Source: an uncultured Erythrobacter sp. (GTDB taxonomy: Bacteria; Pseudomonadota; Alphaproteobacteria; Sphingomonadales; Sphingomonadaceae). From it: a stretch of DNA of 64,000 bases. The stretch is from the NCBI GenBank assembly GCA_947501005.1, contig CANMTU010000001.1:2628501-2692500 (forward strand), written 5' to 3'. Both the position numbers and the translations under genes were made by a program. The notes beneath the pieces were generated by a model that saw only the letters and a list, made by a program, of their open reading frames with translations, was not told the DNA's origin and made no database searches. How positions within the stretch are numbered: position 1 is the first letter of the stretch; each line of letters starts with the position of its first letter. Positions 22,570-31,190 of this stretch are shown here, piece by piece.

Positions 22570-23187
22570 ATGGCAGTGTATTTCCACGAAGAAGACCTCC
22601 CCGAAGGCGTGCTTGCGCCCGGCCCGGTCGCGGTCGACACCGAAACCATGGGTCTGGTGACGCCGCGCGACCGGCTGTGCCTCGTCCAGATCAGCGACGG
22701 GGGCGGCGACGAGCATCTTGTCCGCTTCGGTCCGGGCAGCGAATACGACGCGCCCAATCTGTGTGCGGTGCTGGCCGATGCGGCGCGGATCAAGCTGTTC
22801 CACTTCGCCCGGTTCGATCTCGCCGCAATCCAGTATTATCTCGGGGTCGAGGCGAGCCCGTGCTATTGCACCAAGATCGCCAGCAAGCTGGTGCGCACCT
22901 ATACCGATCGCCACGGGCTGAAGAACCTGGTGGACGAACTGCTCGGCCAGAACATCTCCAAGGCGCAGCAAAGCTCCGACTGGGGCGGCCCGGTCCTCAG
23001 CGAGGCGCAGCGCGATTACGCGGCGAGCGACGTGCGCTACCTCCACCGCCTGCGCGAGGAACTCGACCGCCGGCTGGAGCGTGAGGGGCGGATGGACATG
23101 GCGCAGGCCTGTTTCGATTTCCTCCCCACCCGCGCCCGGCTCGACATCGCCGGCTGGGCCGAGCACGACATCTTCAGCCACGCGTAA
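22570..23187 (+). CDS. Ribonuclease D-like 3'-5' exonuclease
   Basis: A 205-residue DEDDy exonuclease domain without the HRDC domains of full-length RNase D. Catalytic residues are visible: Asp23 and Glu25 (VDTET), the FARFDL block with the second aspartate, and Tyr-x3-Asp (YAASDVRYL). Such short RNase D-like proteins trim RNA 3' ends. The gene precedes lptC-lptA by 24 bases, a gene order I recall in sphingomonads, and is probably in the same operon. I see no functional reason for the link to lipopolysaccharide transport. Confidence 0.88.
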   Translation: MAVYFHEEDLPEGVLAPGPVAVDTETMGLVTPRDRLCLVQISDGGGDEHLVRFGPGSEYDAPNLCAVLADAARIKLFHFARFDLAAIQYYLGVEASPCYCTKIASKLVRTYTDRHGLKNLVDELLGQNISKAQQSSDWGGPVLSEAQRDYAASDVRYLHRLREELDRRLEREGRMDMAQACFDFLPTRARLDIAGWAEHDIFSHA

Positions 23188-23211
23188 GGCGTAAGGGAGC
23201 ATAGCGGGCAG

Positions 23212-23880
23212 ATGCCCTTCGCCAAAGCCCGGATCGAAACGCAGGAGGCGAAGCAGCTCCGCTCGCGTCGCCAGCGCTTCGCCGCGCCCGGCGGACGGCA
23301 CGACCGGCTCGTATCGCTGCTCGCCCGCATCCTGCCGATGGGGGTCGGGGTGGTCGCCGCGCTGATGCTGATCACGCCGCTCGGCCCGCGCGGCGAAATC
23401 AGCTTCCTCCTCGATCGCAACAAGGTGGCAATGATCCAGGACCGGCTGCGAGTCGATAACGCGCTCTATCGCGGGCAGGACAGCCAGGACCGGCCCTTTT
23501 CGCTGACGGCGGGCGAGGCGGTGCAACGCTCCAGCGCGGAAGGGATCGTGCGGATGAACGAATTGATTGCCCGCATCCTGCTGCCCGAAGGGCCCGCCCG
23601 AGTGACCGCCGAGGACGGGCAATACGATATCGACGATGCCGTGGTGTCGCTCGACGGTCCGATGCGCTTCACCGCCGCCGACGGGTACCGGATGACGGCG
23701 CGCGGCGTCTCGCTCGACCTTGCGGAAAAGCACCTGACCGGCGCGGGCGGGGTCGAGGGCGCGGTGCCCGCCGGGACCTTCCGGGCGGACCGGCTCGATG
23801 CGGATCTCGCCGCGCGCACGGTAACGCTGACCGGCGATGCCAAGCTCCGGATGGAACCCGGCAAGATGAGGATGCCCTGA
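23212..23880 (+). CDS. lptC: LPS export protein LptC
   Basis: A 222-residue bitopic inner-membrane protein. A basic cytoplasmic start is followed by a helix at about residues 35-58 (LLARILPMGVGVVAALMLI). The remainder is a periplasmic beta-jellyroll with the alternating pattern of LptC/LptA (ITAGEAV-like repeats such as LTAGEAVQRSS, MTARGVSLDL and LTGDAKLRM). LptC receives lipopolysaccharide from LptB2FG and hands it to LptA. The stop and the lptA start share one base (TGATG), so translation is coupled. LptC sequences are poorly conserved; the call relies partly on the lptA neighbour. Confidence 0.85.
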   Translation: MPFAKARIETQEAKQLRSRRQRFAAPGGRHDRLVSLLARILPMGVGVVAALMLITPLGPRGEISFLLDRNKVAMIQDRLRVDNALYRGQDSQDRPFSLTAGEAVQRSSAEGIVRMNELIARILLPEGPARVTAEDGQYDIDDAVVSLDGPMRFTAADGYRMTARGVSLDLAEKHLTGAGGVEGAVPAGTFRADRLDADLAARTVTLTGDAKLRMEPGKMRMP

Positions 23881-24437
23881 TGACGACGCAGCTTCCCGTA
23901 ATGATCCGTTCGGCGCTGGGCGGGTTCGCCCTCACGCTGGCCGCGATGGCCGGCATCACCTTGAACGCGCAGGGGCTGGGCGGGCACAATTCCAACGCGC
24001 CCGTCTCTTACGAGGCGGACCGGATCGAATTGCAGGACCGGCAGAACCGCGTCGTCCTGTCGGGCGACGTGCGGATCACGCAGGCGGGCCTTGCCCTCAA
24101 CGCGGCGCGCACGGTGGTCAACTACACCGATGCCGGTTCGCTGCGCATCCAGCGTATCCTGGCGACCGGCGGCGTCAACGTGCAACGCGGCAACGAACGC
24201 GCGCGCGGCGACACGGCGGTGTATGATTTCAACCGCCGGATCATCACGCTGGCCGGCAATGTCCGCCTCAATCGCGGCGGCGATACGCTGAACGGCGGGC
24301 GGTTGGTCATCGACCTGGCGAGCGGCGTGTCCAGCGTGGACGGCAGCGCCGCCGGGACGAGCGGGGTTACGGGTTCCGGCCAGAACTCGGGCGGGCGGGT
24401 GAGCGGTTCGTTCTCGGTTCCCGGCAGCAACGATTGA
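23880..24437 (+). CDS. lptA: LPS transport periplasmic bridge protein LptA/OstA
   Basis: A 185-residue exported protein. The signal sequence is about residues 1-31, with cleavage plausible after NAQG. The OstA-like domain follows, with VSYEADRIELQDRQNRVVLS, ITQAGLALNA and NRRIITLAGNVRLNRGGDTL giving the expected strand repeats. The C-terminus is Gly/Ser-rich and low-complexity. LptA polymers carry lipopolysaccharide across the periplasm to LptDE. It is translationally coupled to lptC. The ATPase gene lptB, which often follows, is not here; holA lies convergent instead. The outer-membrane partner lptE is only 1.1 kb away on the opposite strand. Confidence 0.88.
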   Translation: MTTQLPVMIRSALGGFALTLAAMAGITLNAQGLGGHNSNAPVSYEADRIELQDRQNRVVLSGDVRITQAGLALNAARTVVNYTDAGSLRIQRILATGGVNVQRGNERARGDTAVYDFNRRIITLAGNVRLNRGGDTLNGGRLVIDLASGVSSVDGSAAGTSGVTGSGQNSGGRVSGSFSVPGSND

Positions 24438-24501
24438 CCGGGAGACCGGCGGCGGTCGTCGTGGCGGCAGCCCGGTCCGCTGCTGCTCGCACTCCGGCGG
24501 A

Positions 24502-25545
24502 CTAGCGGCGGCCCGCGCCGGCCAGTTGCGCCAGATTGGTCAGCCCCTGCGCCAGCAATATCTCCGAAGCCTGGCTGTTGGTCAGCATGTCGCGGTGCAG
24601 CCGGGTCAGGCCGAGGGTCAGCCGGTCGAGCCGCTCGCCGCGCCAGCGCTGGACCTGTTCGCCGATCGCGGCCTCTTCCTTCCAGAAAATGCCGAGCCGC
24701 GCCTTCTCGCCCTTGTCGAGATCGGCATAGCGCCGATTGCCCAGCGCCGCGCCGATCCGCGCAAGCTGCGCCGCCCGCCGCTCAACCGCCAGCAAAGTGC
24801 CGACCGGGTTCATGCCGAGCTGCCGCATCCGCGCGATCTCGGTGCCGACTTTCGCGCCCTGCCCCGCCAGCACCGCATCGACCAGCGGCATGAAGCCATC
24901 ATCCTCGCTGATCGCGCCGACGGCGTCGAGATCGTCCGGCCCCGCGCTCTTGGGCGATTGTGGCGAGGCGTCGAGATAGGTCGACAGCTTGGTGACCTCG
25001 CTCTGCGCCAGCCGCACGTCGAGATTGGCGCCGCGCGCGATCCGTTCGGCGGTCCCGCCGTCGAGCCGCACGCCGGCCGCATCGCCCATCGCGCGCACGG
25101 CCTGCGTGACCGAACGCAGATCGGGCGGATAGAACAGCGCGACCAGCGCGTCCTTGCGCTTTTCCAGCAGTTTCGCGCTCCGCGACTTGTCGGTCGCCCC
25201 GCTGGCGACGACGATGACCGGGCAGGCGGCACCCGCGCCCGCATCGCCGGTTTCGATGAGGATCTGCAGCGCCGCCAGCGCCTCGTCTCCGGTGGCGCGC
25301 ACCCAGATATGCCGCTTGTCCCCGAACAGCGAGGTGGAACGTGCCTCGTCGCCCAGCCTGGCGGGATCGTTGCGCAGTTCGGCGCCGCCCATCTCCACCC
25401 GCTCGCCCGCATCGGGCAGCAGGGCGACCAGATCGGCGGCGGCGGCGGCGGCGCCGGCCTCGTCCTGCCCGCAGAAGAAGAAGATGCCGCACGACGCCGC
25501 CGCCCCGCGGATCTTTGCCGCATAGTCGCGGCTGGTCAGCTTCAT
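24502..25545 (-). CDS. holA: DNA polymerase III, delta subunit
   Basis: A 347-residue clamp-loader subunit. The N-terminal domain contains FFFCGQDEAG. The arginine- and alanine-rich middle matches the HolA AAA+-like fold, without a Walker A motif, as expected for delta. C-terminal segments include GMNPVGTLLAVERRAAQLARI and a closing helical collar. Delta opens the beta clamp for loading onto DNA. Its start overlaps the lptE stop by four bases. It lies in the order leuS-lptE-holA, widely conserved in proteobacteria, which supports both neighbours' identities. It is convergent with lptA across 64 bases. Confidence 0.9.
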   Translation of the reverse strand: MKLTSRDYAAKIRGAAASCGIFFFCGQDEAGAAAAAADLVALLPDAGERVEMGGAELRNDPARLGDEARSTSLFGDKRHIWVRATGDEALAALQILIETGDAGAGAACPVIVVASGATDKSRSAKLLEKRKDALVALFYPPDLRSVTQAVRAMGDAAGVRLDGGTAERIARGANLDVRLAQSEVTKLSTYLDASPQSPKSAGPDDLDAVGAISEDDGFMPLVDAVLAGQGAKVGTEIARMRQLGMNPVGTLLAVERRAAQLARIGAALGNRRYADLDKGEKARLGIFWKEEAAIGEQVQRWRGERLDRLTLGLTRLHRDMLTNSQASEILLAQGLTNLAQLAGAGRR

Positions 25546-26042
25546 TGCGCGCGGCGCAGCGTCAGCGAAAGCCGGGTGACGATCTCGTCCGCCAGAACCC
25601 GCGACAGGTTCTCGAGCGCGGTCTGTTCGGCGGCGATGGTGGCATATTCGCTGCCCACCACGTCGATCCCGGCATCGATACCGTCGGTCGCATCGAGCAG
25701 GATCTCGCCGCTGGAGACATCGACCAATTGGTAGCGGGCGCGCAGGGTGCGGCGTTCGCGGCTCACCGTATCGTCAGCGAGGATGCCGAGGGCCTCCAAC
25801 TCGTCGTCCAGCCGCACGTCGAGGCGGTAGCGCGGGGCCTCGGCCCCGGCCGCGCCCAGCCGGTCGACCAGTTCGTTGCGCAGCAGCCAGCCTTCCCGCC
25901 CCGCGATCGGCGCGACCTCGACCGCCGCGAGACCGCGCGCCACCGCGCCGTTGCCGCCGCCCGCATACATGGGCGAGAGGCCGCAGGCCGAAAGGCCGAG
26001 CAGGGCGAAGGCGGCGACAATACCGCGCATGGCCATCCGCAT
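25542..26042 (-). CDS. lptE: LPS-assembly lipoprotein LptE
   Basis: A 166-residue outer-membrane lipoprotein, the plug partner of LptD. The signal peptide ends in the lipobox LSAC with lipidated Cys20. GLSPMYAGG follows, a start common to alphaproteobacterial LptE. The start at 26042 is preferred over 26069 because the latter nine codons lie in a dispersed repeat (26046-26075); 26036 and 26030 are alternatives. The gene follows leuS and overlaps holA, the usual context. Overall conservation is low in this family, so lipobox plus position carry the call. Confidence 0.85.
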   Translation of the reverse strand: MRMAMRGIVAAFALLGLSACGLSPMYAGGGNGAVARGLAAVEVAPIAGREGWLLRNELVDRLGAAGAEAPRYRLDVRLDDELEALGILADDTVSRERRTLRARYQLVDVSSGEILLDATDGIDAGIDVVGSEYATIAAEQTALENLSRVLADEIVTRLSLTLRRAQ

Positions 26043-26045
26043 ACC

Positions 26046-26130
26046 GTCATGCCGAACGTGTTCCAGCATCCCTCAATCCTCTTCTGTCGGCCCTGACCCG
26101 ATGGACCCTGAACCGAGTTCCGGGTGCCGA
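26046..26130. repeat. Two degenerate intergenic palindromes between leuS and lptE
   Basis: GTCATGCCGAACGTGTTCCA at 26045-26064, continuing GCATCC, matches the common dispersed form GTCATGCTGAAC...GTTTCAGCATCC. A second, ACCCTGAACCGAGTTCCGGG (26104-26123), matches the CCCTGAAC...GTTCAGGG form. Each has imperfect arms. They fill nearly all of the space between the leuS stop and the lptE start and make the lptE frame look longer than it is. Confidence 0.6.
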
Positions 26131-26137
26131 CCAGCGA

Positions 26138-28654
26138 TCACGTGACGATATTCACCAGGCGGTCGGGCACGACGATCACCTTGCGCACCGCCGCCCCGTC
26201 GAGGCTGCGCTGCACCTTCTCGCTCGCCAGCGCCATCTCCTCGAGCGTTTCCTTCGAGGCGCCCTTGGGCGCGGTCAGCGTATCGCGCAGCTTGCCCTTG
26301 TGCTGCACGGCGATAGTGACCTCGTCCTCGACCAGCAGTGCGGGATCGACGGTGGGCCATGGCGCGTCCGCGACCAACCCGCCCTCCCCCAGCGCCGCCC
26401 AGGCTTCTTCCGCCAGATGCGGCATCATCGGCGCGGCGAGTTGCACCAGCGTGCGGATCGCGGCGCTGCGGCTGGCGGAGGGGGCGGCCTTCTCGACCGC
26501 GCCGGTCAGCTCGTAGATCCGCGCCACCGCCTTGTTGAAGCCGAGCGATTCGATGTCGTCGGCGACGGCGGCGACGGTCTGGTGGGAGCGGCGGTCGAGC
26601 GGCTTGTCCTCGCCCTGCGCTTGCGGATCGTAGGCGGAGAACAGCCGCCACAGCCGGTGGACGAAGCGCGAGCAGCCCTCGATCCCCGCGTCCGACCACG
26701 GCAGATCGCGCTCGGGCGGGCTGTCGCTGAGCATGAACCAGCGCACCGCATCCGCGCCGTAGCGGTCGATGATCGTGTCGGGATCGACGACGTTCTTCTT
26801 CGACTTCGACATCTTGATGACGCGGCCGATGGCGAGCGGCGCCCCGTCGGCTTTCAAAGTTGCGGTGTCGGTCCGCCGCTCCACCTCGTCGGGCGAAAAA
26901 TAAAGAACCCGGCCGGTCTCGTCCGCGCGCTCGTATGTCTCGTGCGTCACCATGCCCTGCGTGAACAGCGAAGCGAAGGGCTCCTTGACGTCGACCAGCC
27001 CGATGCGGTTGAGCGCACGGGTCCAGAAGCGGGCGTAGAGCAGGTGCAGGATCGCATGCTCGACGCCGCCGATATACTGATCGACCGGCAGCCACTTGGC
27101 GATCTCCTCGCGGTCGAACGGCTTGCCCGAAGGCTGGCTGGCGAAGCGCAGGAAATACCAGGAGGAATCGGCGAAAGTGTCGAGCGTGTCGGTTTCCCGC
27201 CGCGCTGCTTCGCCGCAAGTCGGGCAATCGACGCGGCTCCACGTCGGATGCCGTTCGAGCGGATTGCCCGGCGTCCTGAAATCGACATCCTCGGGCAGCG
27301 TGATCGGCAGGCTGCTTTTGGGCGCGGGGACGACACCGCACTTTTCGCAGTGGATGAACGGGATCGGCGTGCCCCAATAGCGCTGGCGCGATACGCCCCA
27401 GTCGCGCAAGCGCCAGACGGTCTTGCCTTCGCCCAGACCCTGCGCCTCGATGCGGCGGATGATCTCGCGCTTGGCATCCTCGACGCTCATCCCGTCAAGG
27501 AAACCGGAATTGACGATGACGCCCTCGCCGCTTTCGGCTTCGCCCTGGAAGGGCTTACCGGCGTCCCCGGCGCTCGGCGCGACCACGCGGGGGATCGGCA
27601 GGCCGTATTTGGTGGCGAATTCGAAGTCGCGCTGGTCGTGACCCGGCACGGCCATGATCGCGCCGGTGCCGTAATCCATCAGCACGAAGTTCGCGATATA
27701 GACCGGCAGGTCGGCGCCGGTGAAGGGATGCCGCGCGGTGATGCCGGTATCGAAACCGAGCTTCTCCGCGGTTTCCAGCTCCGCCGCCGTGGTACCGCCA
27801 CGTTTGCACAGCGCGATGAACTCGCGCGCCGCCTCACTGCCAAGCGCTTGGGCGACTGGATGATCGGCGGCGACCGCCACAAAGCTCGCGCCGAAGATCG
27901 TGTCAGGCCGGGTGGTATAGACCGGCAGTTTTTCGCCGTTCGACAGATCGAAGCTGAATTCGAGGCCGCGCGACTTGCCGATCCAGTTCTCCTGCATCAG
28001 CTTGACCTTGTCCGGCCAGTTCTCGAGGCCGCCCAAGCCTTCCAGCAGTTCCTCGGCAAAGTCGGTAATCTTGAGGAACCACTGCGCCAGCTTGCGCCGT
28101 TCGACCGGGGCGCCGCTGCGCCAGCCCTTGCCGTCGATCACCTGCTCGTTGGCGAGCACGGTCATGTCGACCGGGTCCCAATTGACCTCGCTCTCCTTGC
28201 GATAGACGAGGCCGGCTTCGTAGAGGTCGAGGAACAGCGCCTGTTCGTGGCCGTAATAGTCGGGCTCGCAGGTCGCCAGCTCGCGGCTCCAGTCGAGCGC
28301 GAAGCCGAGGCGTTTCAACTGCGCCTTCATGTGTTCGATGTTGTCGCGCGTCCAGCCGCCGGGGTGGACGCCCTTTTCCATCGCCGCGTTTTCCGCCGGC
28401 ATGCCGAAGGCGTCCCACCCCATCGGGTGCAGCACCTCGTGCCCGGTCGCGCGTTTGTAGCGCGCCAGCACGTCGCCCATCGTGTAGTTGCGGACATGGC
28501 CGATATGGATGCGCCCGCTGGGATAGGGGAACATCTCCAGCACGTAGCTTTTCGGCTTGGTGCTGTCGCTGTCGGCGCGGAAGGTCTGGGCATCCGCCCA
28601 CGCGGCCTGCCAGCGCGGGTCGGCCGAGGCGGGATCGAAACGGGTGTCGCTCAT
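26138..28654 (-). CDS. leuS: Leucyl-tRNA synthetase
   Basis: 838 residues, a class I synthetase that charges tRNA-Leu. The HIGH motif is HIGH at residues 50-53 and KMSKS is at 614-618. The CP1 editing domain lies between them, with [14 protein letters not shown]-like sequence ([17 protein letters not shown]). A zinc-like knuckle is visible around [10 protein letters not shown] and [10 protein letters not shown]. It lies between the DUF3576 lipoprotein gene (49 bases upstream) and lptE. No leucine-rich leader is visible before it. A matching substrate, tRNA-Leu(GAG), is encoded at 3231-3317. Confidence 0.97.
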   Translation of the reverse strand: MSDTRFDPASADPRWQAAWADAQTFRADSDSTKPKSYVLEMFPYPSGRIHIGHVRNYTMGDVLARYKRATGHEVLHPMGWDAFGMPAENAAMEKGVHPGGWTRDNIEHMKAQLKRLGFALDWSRELATCEPDYYGHEQALFLDLYEAGLVYRKESEVNWDPVDMTVLANEQVIDGKGWRSGAPVERRKLAQWFLKITDFAEELLEGLGGLENWPDKVKLMQENWIGKSRGLEFSFDLSNGEKLPVYTTRPDTIFGASFVAVAADHPVAQALGSEAAREFIALCKRGGTTAAELETAEKLGFDTGITARHPFTGADLPVYIANFVLMDYGTGAIMAVPGHDQRDFEFATKYGLPIPRVVAPSAGDAGKPFQGEAESGEGVIVNSGFLDGMSVEDAKREIIRRIEAQGLGEGKTVWRLRDWGVSRQRYWGTPIPFIHCEKCGVVPAPKSSLPITLPEDVDFRTPGNPLERHPTWSRVDCPTCGEAARRETDTLDTFADSSWYFLRFASQPSGKPFDREEIAKWLPVDQYIGGVEHAILHLLYARFWTRALNRIGLVDVKEPFASLFTQGMVTHETYERADETGRVLYFSPDEVERRTDTATLKADGAPLAIGRVIKMSKSKKNVVDPDTIIDRYGADAVRWFMLSDSPPERDLPWSDAGIEGCSRFVHRLWRLFSAYDPQAQGEDKPLDRRSHQTVAAVADDIESLGFNKAVARIYELTGAVEKAAPSASRSAAIRTLVQLAAPMMPHLAEEAWAALGEGGLVADAPWPTVDPALLVEDEVTIAVQHKGKLRDTLTAPKGASKETLEEMALASEKVQRSLDGAAVRKVIVVPDRLVNIVT

Positions 28655-28703
28655 GGCGCCGATGCCTTAGGCAATTCGCGCATAAAAGAAAGGCGCCACG
28701 CCG

Positions 28704-29153
28704 TCAGGAGGCGATCGCTTCGCGGCGCAGCTGCCGTGCCTTGGTAAGGATGATGTCCTCCAGCTTCTGCACGGTGGCCGCCTGCACCGGCGCATCTGCC
28801 CATTGCCCGCCCTGATTGACCTGCCGGCTGGCCGACACCCGCACCGCGTCGGCGCGCAGGTCCCGGTCGAGGACGGTCACGGTCATCTTCACCCGCTCAT
28901 TCGGATTATCGGCACGCGAATACCAGTCGGTCACGATCACGCCGCCGGCGCTGTCGGCCTGCAGCAGCGGCGCAAAGCTCACCGTGTCGAGCGCCGCGCG
29001 CCACAGATAGGAGTTCACCCCGATGGTCGACACCTGCGAGGCGGCAAGGTCCGCCTGCGGTCGTTCCCCGCCCCCGCAGGCGGCGAGGCCGATGGTCGCG
29101 GCAGCCAGCGCGGCGATAGCGGCGGGGCGGTGATAGGTCTTGGGCATACGCAT
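28704..29153 (-). CDS. DUF3576 lipoprotein
   Basis: A 149-residue lipoprotein of family DUF3576. The signal sequence ends in the lipobox GLAAC with Cys26. The mature part has the family blocks IGVNSYLWRAALDTVSFAPL, GGVIVTDWYS and DALRADAVRVSASRQ-like sequence. The start at 29153 follows GAAGGA by a few bases; the frame extends open to 29372 without protein-like content. It is the first gene of the minus-strand run DUF3576-leuS-lptE-holA. DUF3576 has no established role; position before lptE hints at outer-membrane assembly. Confidence 0.85.
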   Translation of the reverse strand: MRMPKTYHRPAAIAALAAATIGLAACGGGERPQADLAASQVSTIGVNSYLWRAALDTVSFAPLLQADSAGGVIVTDWYSRADNPNERVKMTVTVLDRDLRADAVRVSASRQVNQGGQWADAPVQAATVQKLEDIILTKARQLRREAIAS

Positions 29154-29492
29154 ATTCGATCCTTCGACAAGGAGCGGTGAACTGTCAGGTGCGGCTCTAT
29201 AGTCCAAGTACCGCCGCGAACAAGGTCGGCCGGAAGGACCCCGCTTTTTCCGGCCCATGCGCCCAATTGCCGTGAACCCGGCCTTAATTCCGGTATCAAC
29301 GATTACCATGTGTGGGGCGCGGGACACACCTGTCATGTTTCGCTCTGGGACTTTGCGGATGGGGTGGCGCATGGCGCATATGCGCCTTACCTCTGGCGGT
29401 AACGGGGTCGCGGCATCGGCGCGGCTCAGGAACCATTCAGTCCGACGAACGCAGTATGGTCGGACTGGCGCGAAAACAGGATGCGACGTTCG
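29154..29492. promoter_or_regulatory. Divergent control region with two perfect palindromes
   Basis: These 339 bases separate the divergent DUF3576 and beta-barrel-like genes and hold no convincing reading frame. GGCGCATATGCGCC (29373-29386) is a perfect 14-base palindrome of operator size. AGTCCGAC (29439-29446) recurs as GTCGGACT (29459-29466), with 12 bases between, inside the probable leader of the rightward gene. Both nearest start codons have ribosome-binding sequences outside these elements. Promoters for both directions should lie here, but I cannot identify -35/-10 elements with confidence. Confidence 0.5.
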
Positions 29493-30263
29493 ATGGGCAA
29501 GGCACGGGAAGGCAAACGCACGGGTCGGCTATCGCCGGCGCTGCTTGCTGGCGCCGCGCTTGCACTCGGGCTGCCGGGCGCCGGTCTGGCCGTGGCGTCG
29601 AAGAACGCGGCTTCTGCACCGGTTGCAACCACGCTCGATTTCCTGCCGTTCACGCCCGCCGGGGCCGATCCGCATCTCGCGCAGAAAGTGGCCGCGCTGG
29701 TTGGCGAGGATGCCTTGCGGTTCACGCCGGCAAGCAAGCCGCGCCCCGACCGCGATCGCACGGTGACCTTCGCAGTCCGGGTGGACGACAAGCTTGCACG
29801 CTCCATCGGTGCGCGCCCGGCGGTCGAACCCGTGCTGACCATATCGTCCGGCGGCGAGGCGGCAACGTCGCTCGCCTCCTCGCGTTATAATCTTGGTATC
29901 GCGCGCGGGTATCAGGGCTTCGCCAAGCCGGCGATGGATGTCGGCAGGGCGACGCCGAAGGTCGCCTTGCGCGATTTCTCCATGCCTGATCTCAAGACCC
30001 TCAAGTCCGAACGCGAGGACGAGCCGAGCCGGTTCCAGTCGCGCGTCGCGCTCGAGCAGGAAGGGCGCCTCGGCCGGGCGCCCGGTACCCTCGAAGGGGC
30101 TGGCGAACAGCGGATCGACGTCAGCGGGTCCTATCGGCTCAGCCGCAATCTCGACCTGACGGCGGGTGTGCGGCTTTCGCAGGAACGCGACCGCCTCGCC
30201 CCGCTGACCAATGGCGTGGAAGACGATCAGGCGGTCTATGTCGGAACCCAGATAAAGTTCTGA
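29493..30263 (+). CDS. Hypothetical secreted protein, possible beta-barrel end
   Basis: A 256-residue protein of unknown family. A basic N-terminus and hydrophobic stretch (SPALLAGAALALGLPGAGLAV) suggest export, with cleavage near AVA-SKN. The C-terminal 60 residues alternate hydrophobic and polar (IDVSGSYRLSRNLDLTAGVR, AVYVGTQIKF) and end in phenylalanine, the pattern of an outer-membrane beta-strand end. The whole protein is short for a barrel and may form only part of one. The start at 29493 is preferred to 29481, where the purine-rich ACAGG abuts the codon. It has its own upstream region with palindromes and stands alone before the phaB-like gene. Confidence 0.65.
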   Translation: MGKAREGKRTGRLSPALLAGAALALGLPGAGLAVASKNAASAPVATTLDFLPFTPAGADPHLAQKVAALVGEDALRFTPASKPRPDRDRTVTFAVRVDDKLARSIGARPAVEPVLTISSGGEAATSLASSRYNLGIARGYQGFAKPAMDVGRATPKVALRDFSMPDLKTLKSEREDEPSRFQSRVALEQEGRLGRAPGTLEGAGEQRIDVSGSYRLSRNLDLTAGVRLSQERDRLAPLTNGVEDDQAVYVGTQIKF

Positions 30264-30413
30264 CCTTGCGCGTGGCCGGCCGCGGCGCGCGTTTCGTTTA
30301 CATACCCGACCTTCCGCCGCGATCTCTTGCGATAGCGGCCAAGAAACGCCTTGTCGTGCGCGCGGGCCGTCGCCTACACGCAGGGGAAAGAGACGAAAAA
30401 ACGGAGAAGGATC

Positions 30414-31139
30414 ATGGGTAAGGTTGCCATCGTCACCGGCGGCACGCGCGGCATCGGGCGCGCCATCTGCGAAAGGCTGCGCGACGAGCTCGGCGCGACC
30501 GTCATTGCCAATTACGCCGGCAATGACGATGCGGCCCGGGCCTTTTCCGACCAGACCGGTATCCGGACGATCAAGTTCGACGTCGGCGATCACGAGGCGG
30601 CGGTGGCGGGCTGCCAGCAGGTCGAGGACGAGCATGGCGGGATCGACATGCTGGTCAACAATGCCGGCATCACGCGCGACGGCACGCTGCTCCGCATGAA
30701 TTTCGACGACTGGAACGAGGTCATGCGCATCAATCTCGGCGGGTGCTTCAACATGGCCAAGGCGGCGTTCCCCGGCATGAAGGAGCGCGGCTGGGGCCGG
30801 ATCGTCAATATCGGCTCGATCAACGGGCAGGCCGGGCAATACGGGCAGGTGAACTACGCCGCCGCAAAGAGCGGCATTCACGGCTTCACCAAGGCGCTGG
30901 CCCAAGAAGGCGCGCGCTTCGGCATCACGGTCAACGCCATCGCACCCGGCTATATCGACACCGACATGGTTGCCGCCGTGCCCGAACCGGTGCTGGAAAA
31001 GATCGTCGCCAAGATCCCGGTCGGCCGACTCGGCAAGGCGGACGAGATCGCGCGCGGCGTCGCCTTCCTGTGCAGCGAGGATGCCGGCTTCGTCACCGGT
31101 TCGACGATGAGCATCAATGGCGGGCAGCACATGTATTGA
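30414..31139 (+). CDS. phaB: Acetoacetyl-CoA reductase-type SDR (PhaB-like)
   Basis: A 241-residue short-chain dehydrogenase. The cofactor motif is GGTRGIG (residues 9-15), NNAGI follows, and the catalytic set is Ser135, Tyr148 and Lys152 (NYAAAKSG). Overall wording (FNMAKAAFPGMKERGWGRIVNIGSINGQAGQ) matches NADPH-dependent acetoacetyl-CoA reductases. The start at 30414 has a strong GGAGAAGG site. PhaB makes (R)-3-hydroxybutyryl-CoA for polyhydroxybutyrate. No synthase gene is in the window, and a role in general 3-oxoacyl reduction (FabG-like) cannot be excluded. The hairpin at 31152-31176 follows. Confidence 0.85.
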   Translation: MGKVAIVTGGTRGIGRAICERLRDELGATVIANYAGNDDAARAFSDQTGIRTIKFDVGDHEAAVAGCQQVEDEHGGIDMLVNNAGITRDGTLLRMNFDDWNEVMRINLGGCFNMAKAAFPGMKERGWGRIVNIGSINGQAGQYGQVNYAAAKSGIHGFTKALAQEGARFGITVNAIAPGYIDTDMVAAVPEPVLEKIVAKIPVGRLGKADEIARGVAFLCSEDAGFVTGSTMSINGGQHMY

Positions 31140-31151
31140 GACTGGCATAGT

Positions 31152-31176
31152 GGCGGAAGCGACCATCGCTTCCGCC
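31152..31176. terminator. Convergent-gene hairpin
   Basis: GGCGGAAGCGA (31152-31162) and TCGCTTCCGCC (31166-31176) form a perfect 11-bp stem with a three-base loop. It lies between the ends of the convergent phaB-like and regulator genes. No T-run follows on either side, so it may act as a 3' stabiliser or a weak two-way terminator. Confidence 0.6.
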
Positions 31177-31190
31177 GGCTGAACCAGCGC

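Noticed and set aside
28655-28703. Leucine-rich leader for leuS
   Set aside because: The 49-base gap after the DUF3576 gene is too short and holds no Leu-codon run or hairpin pair.
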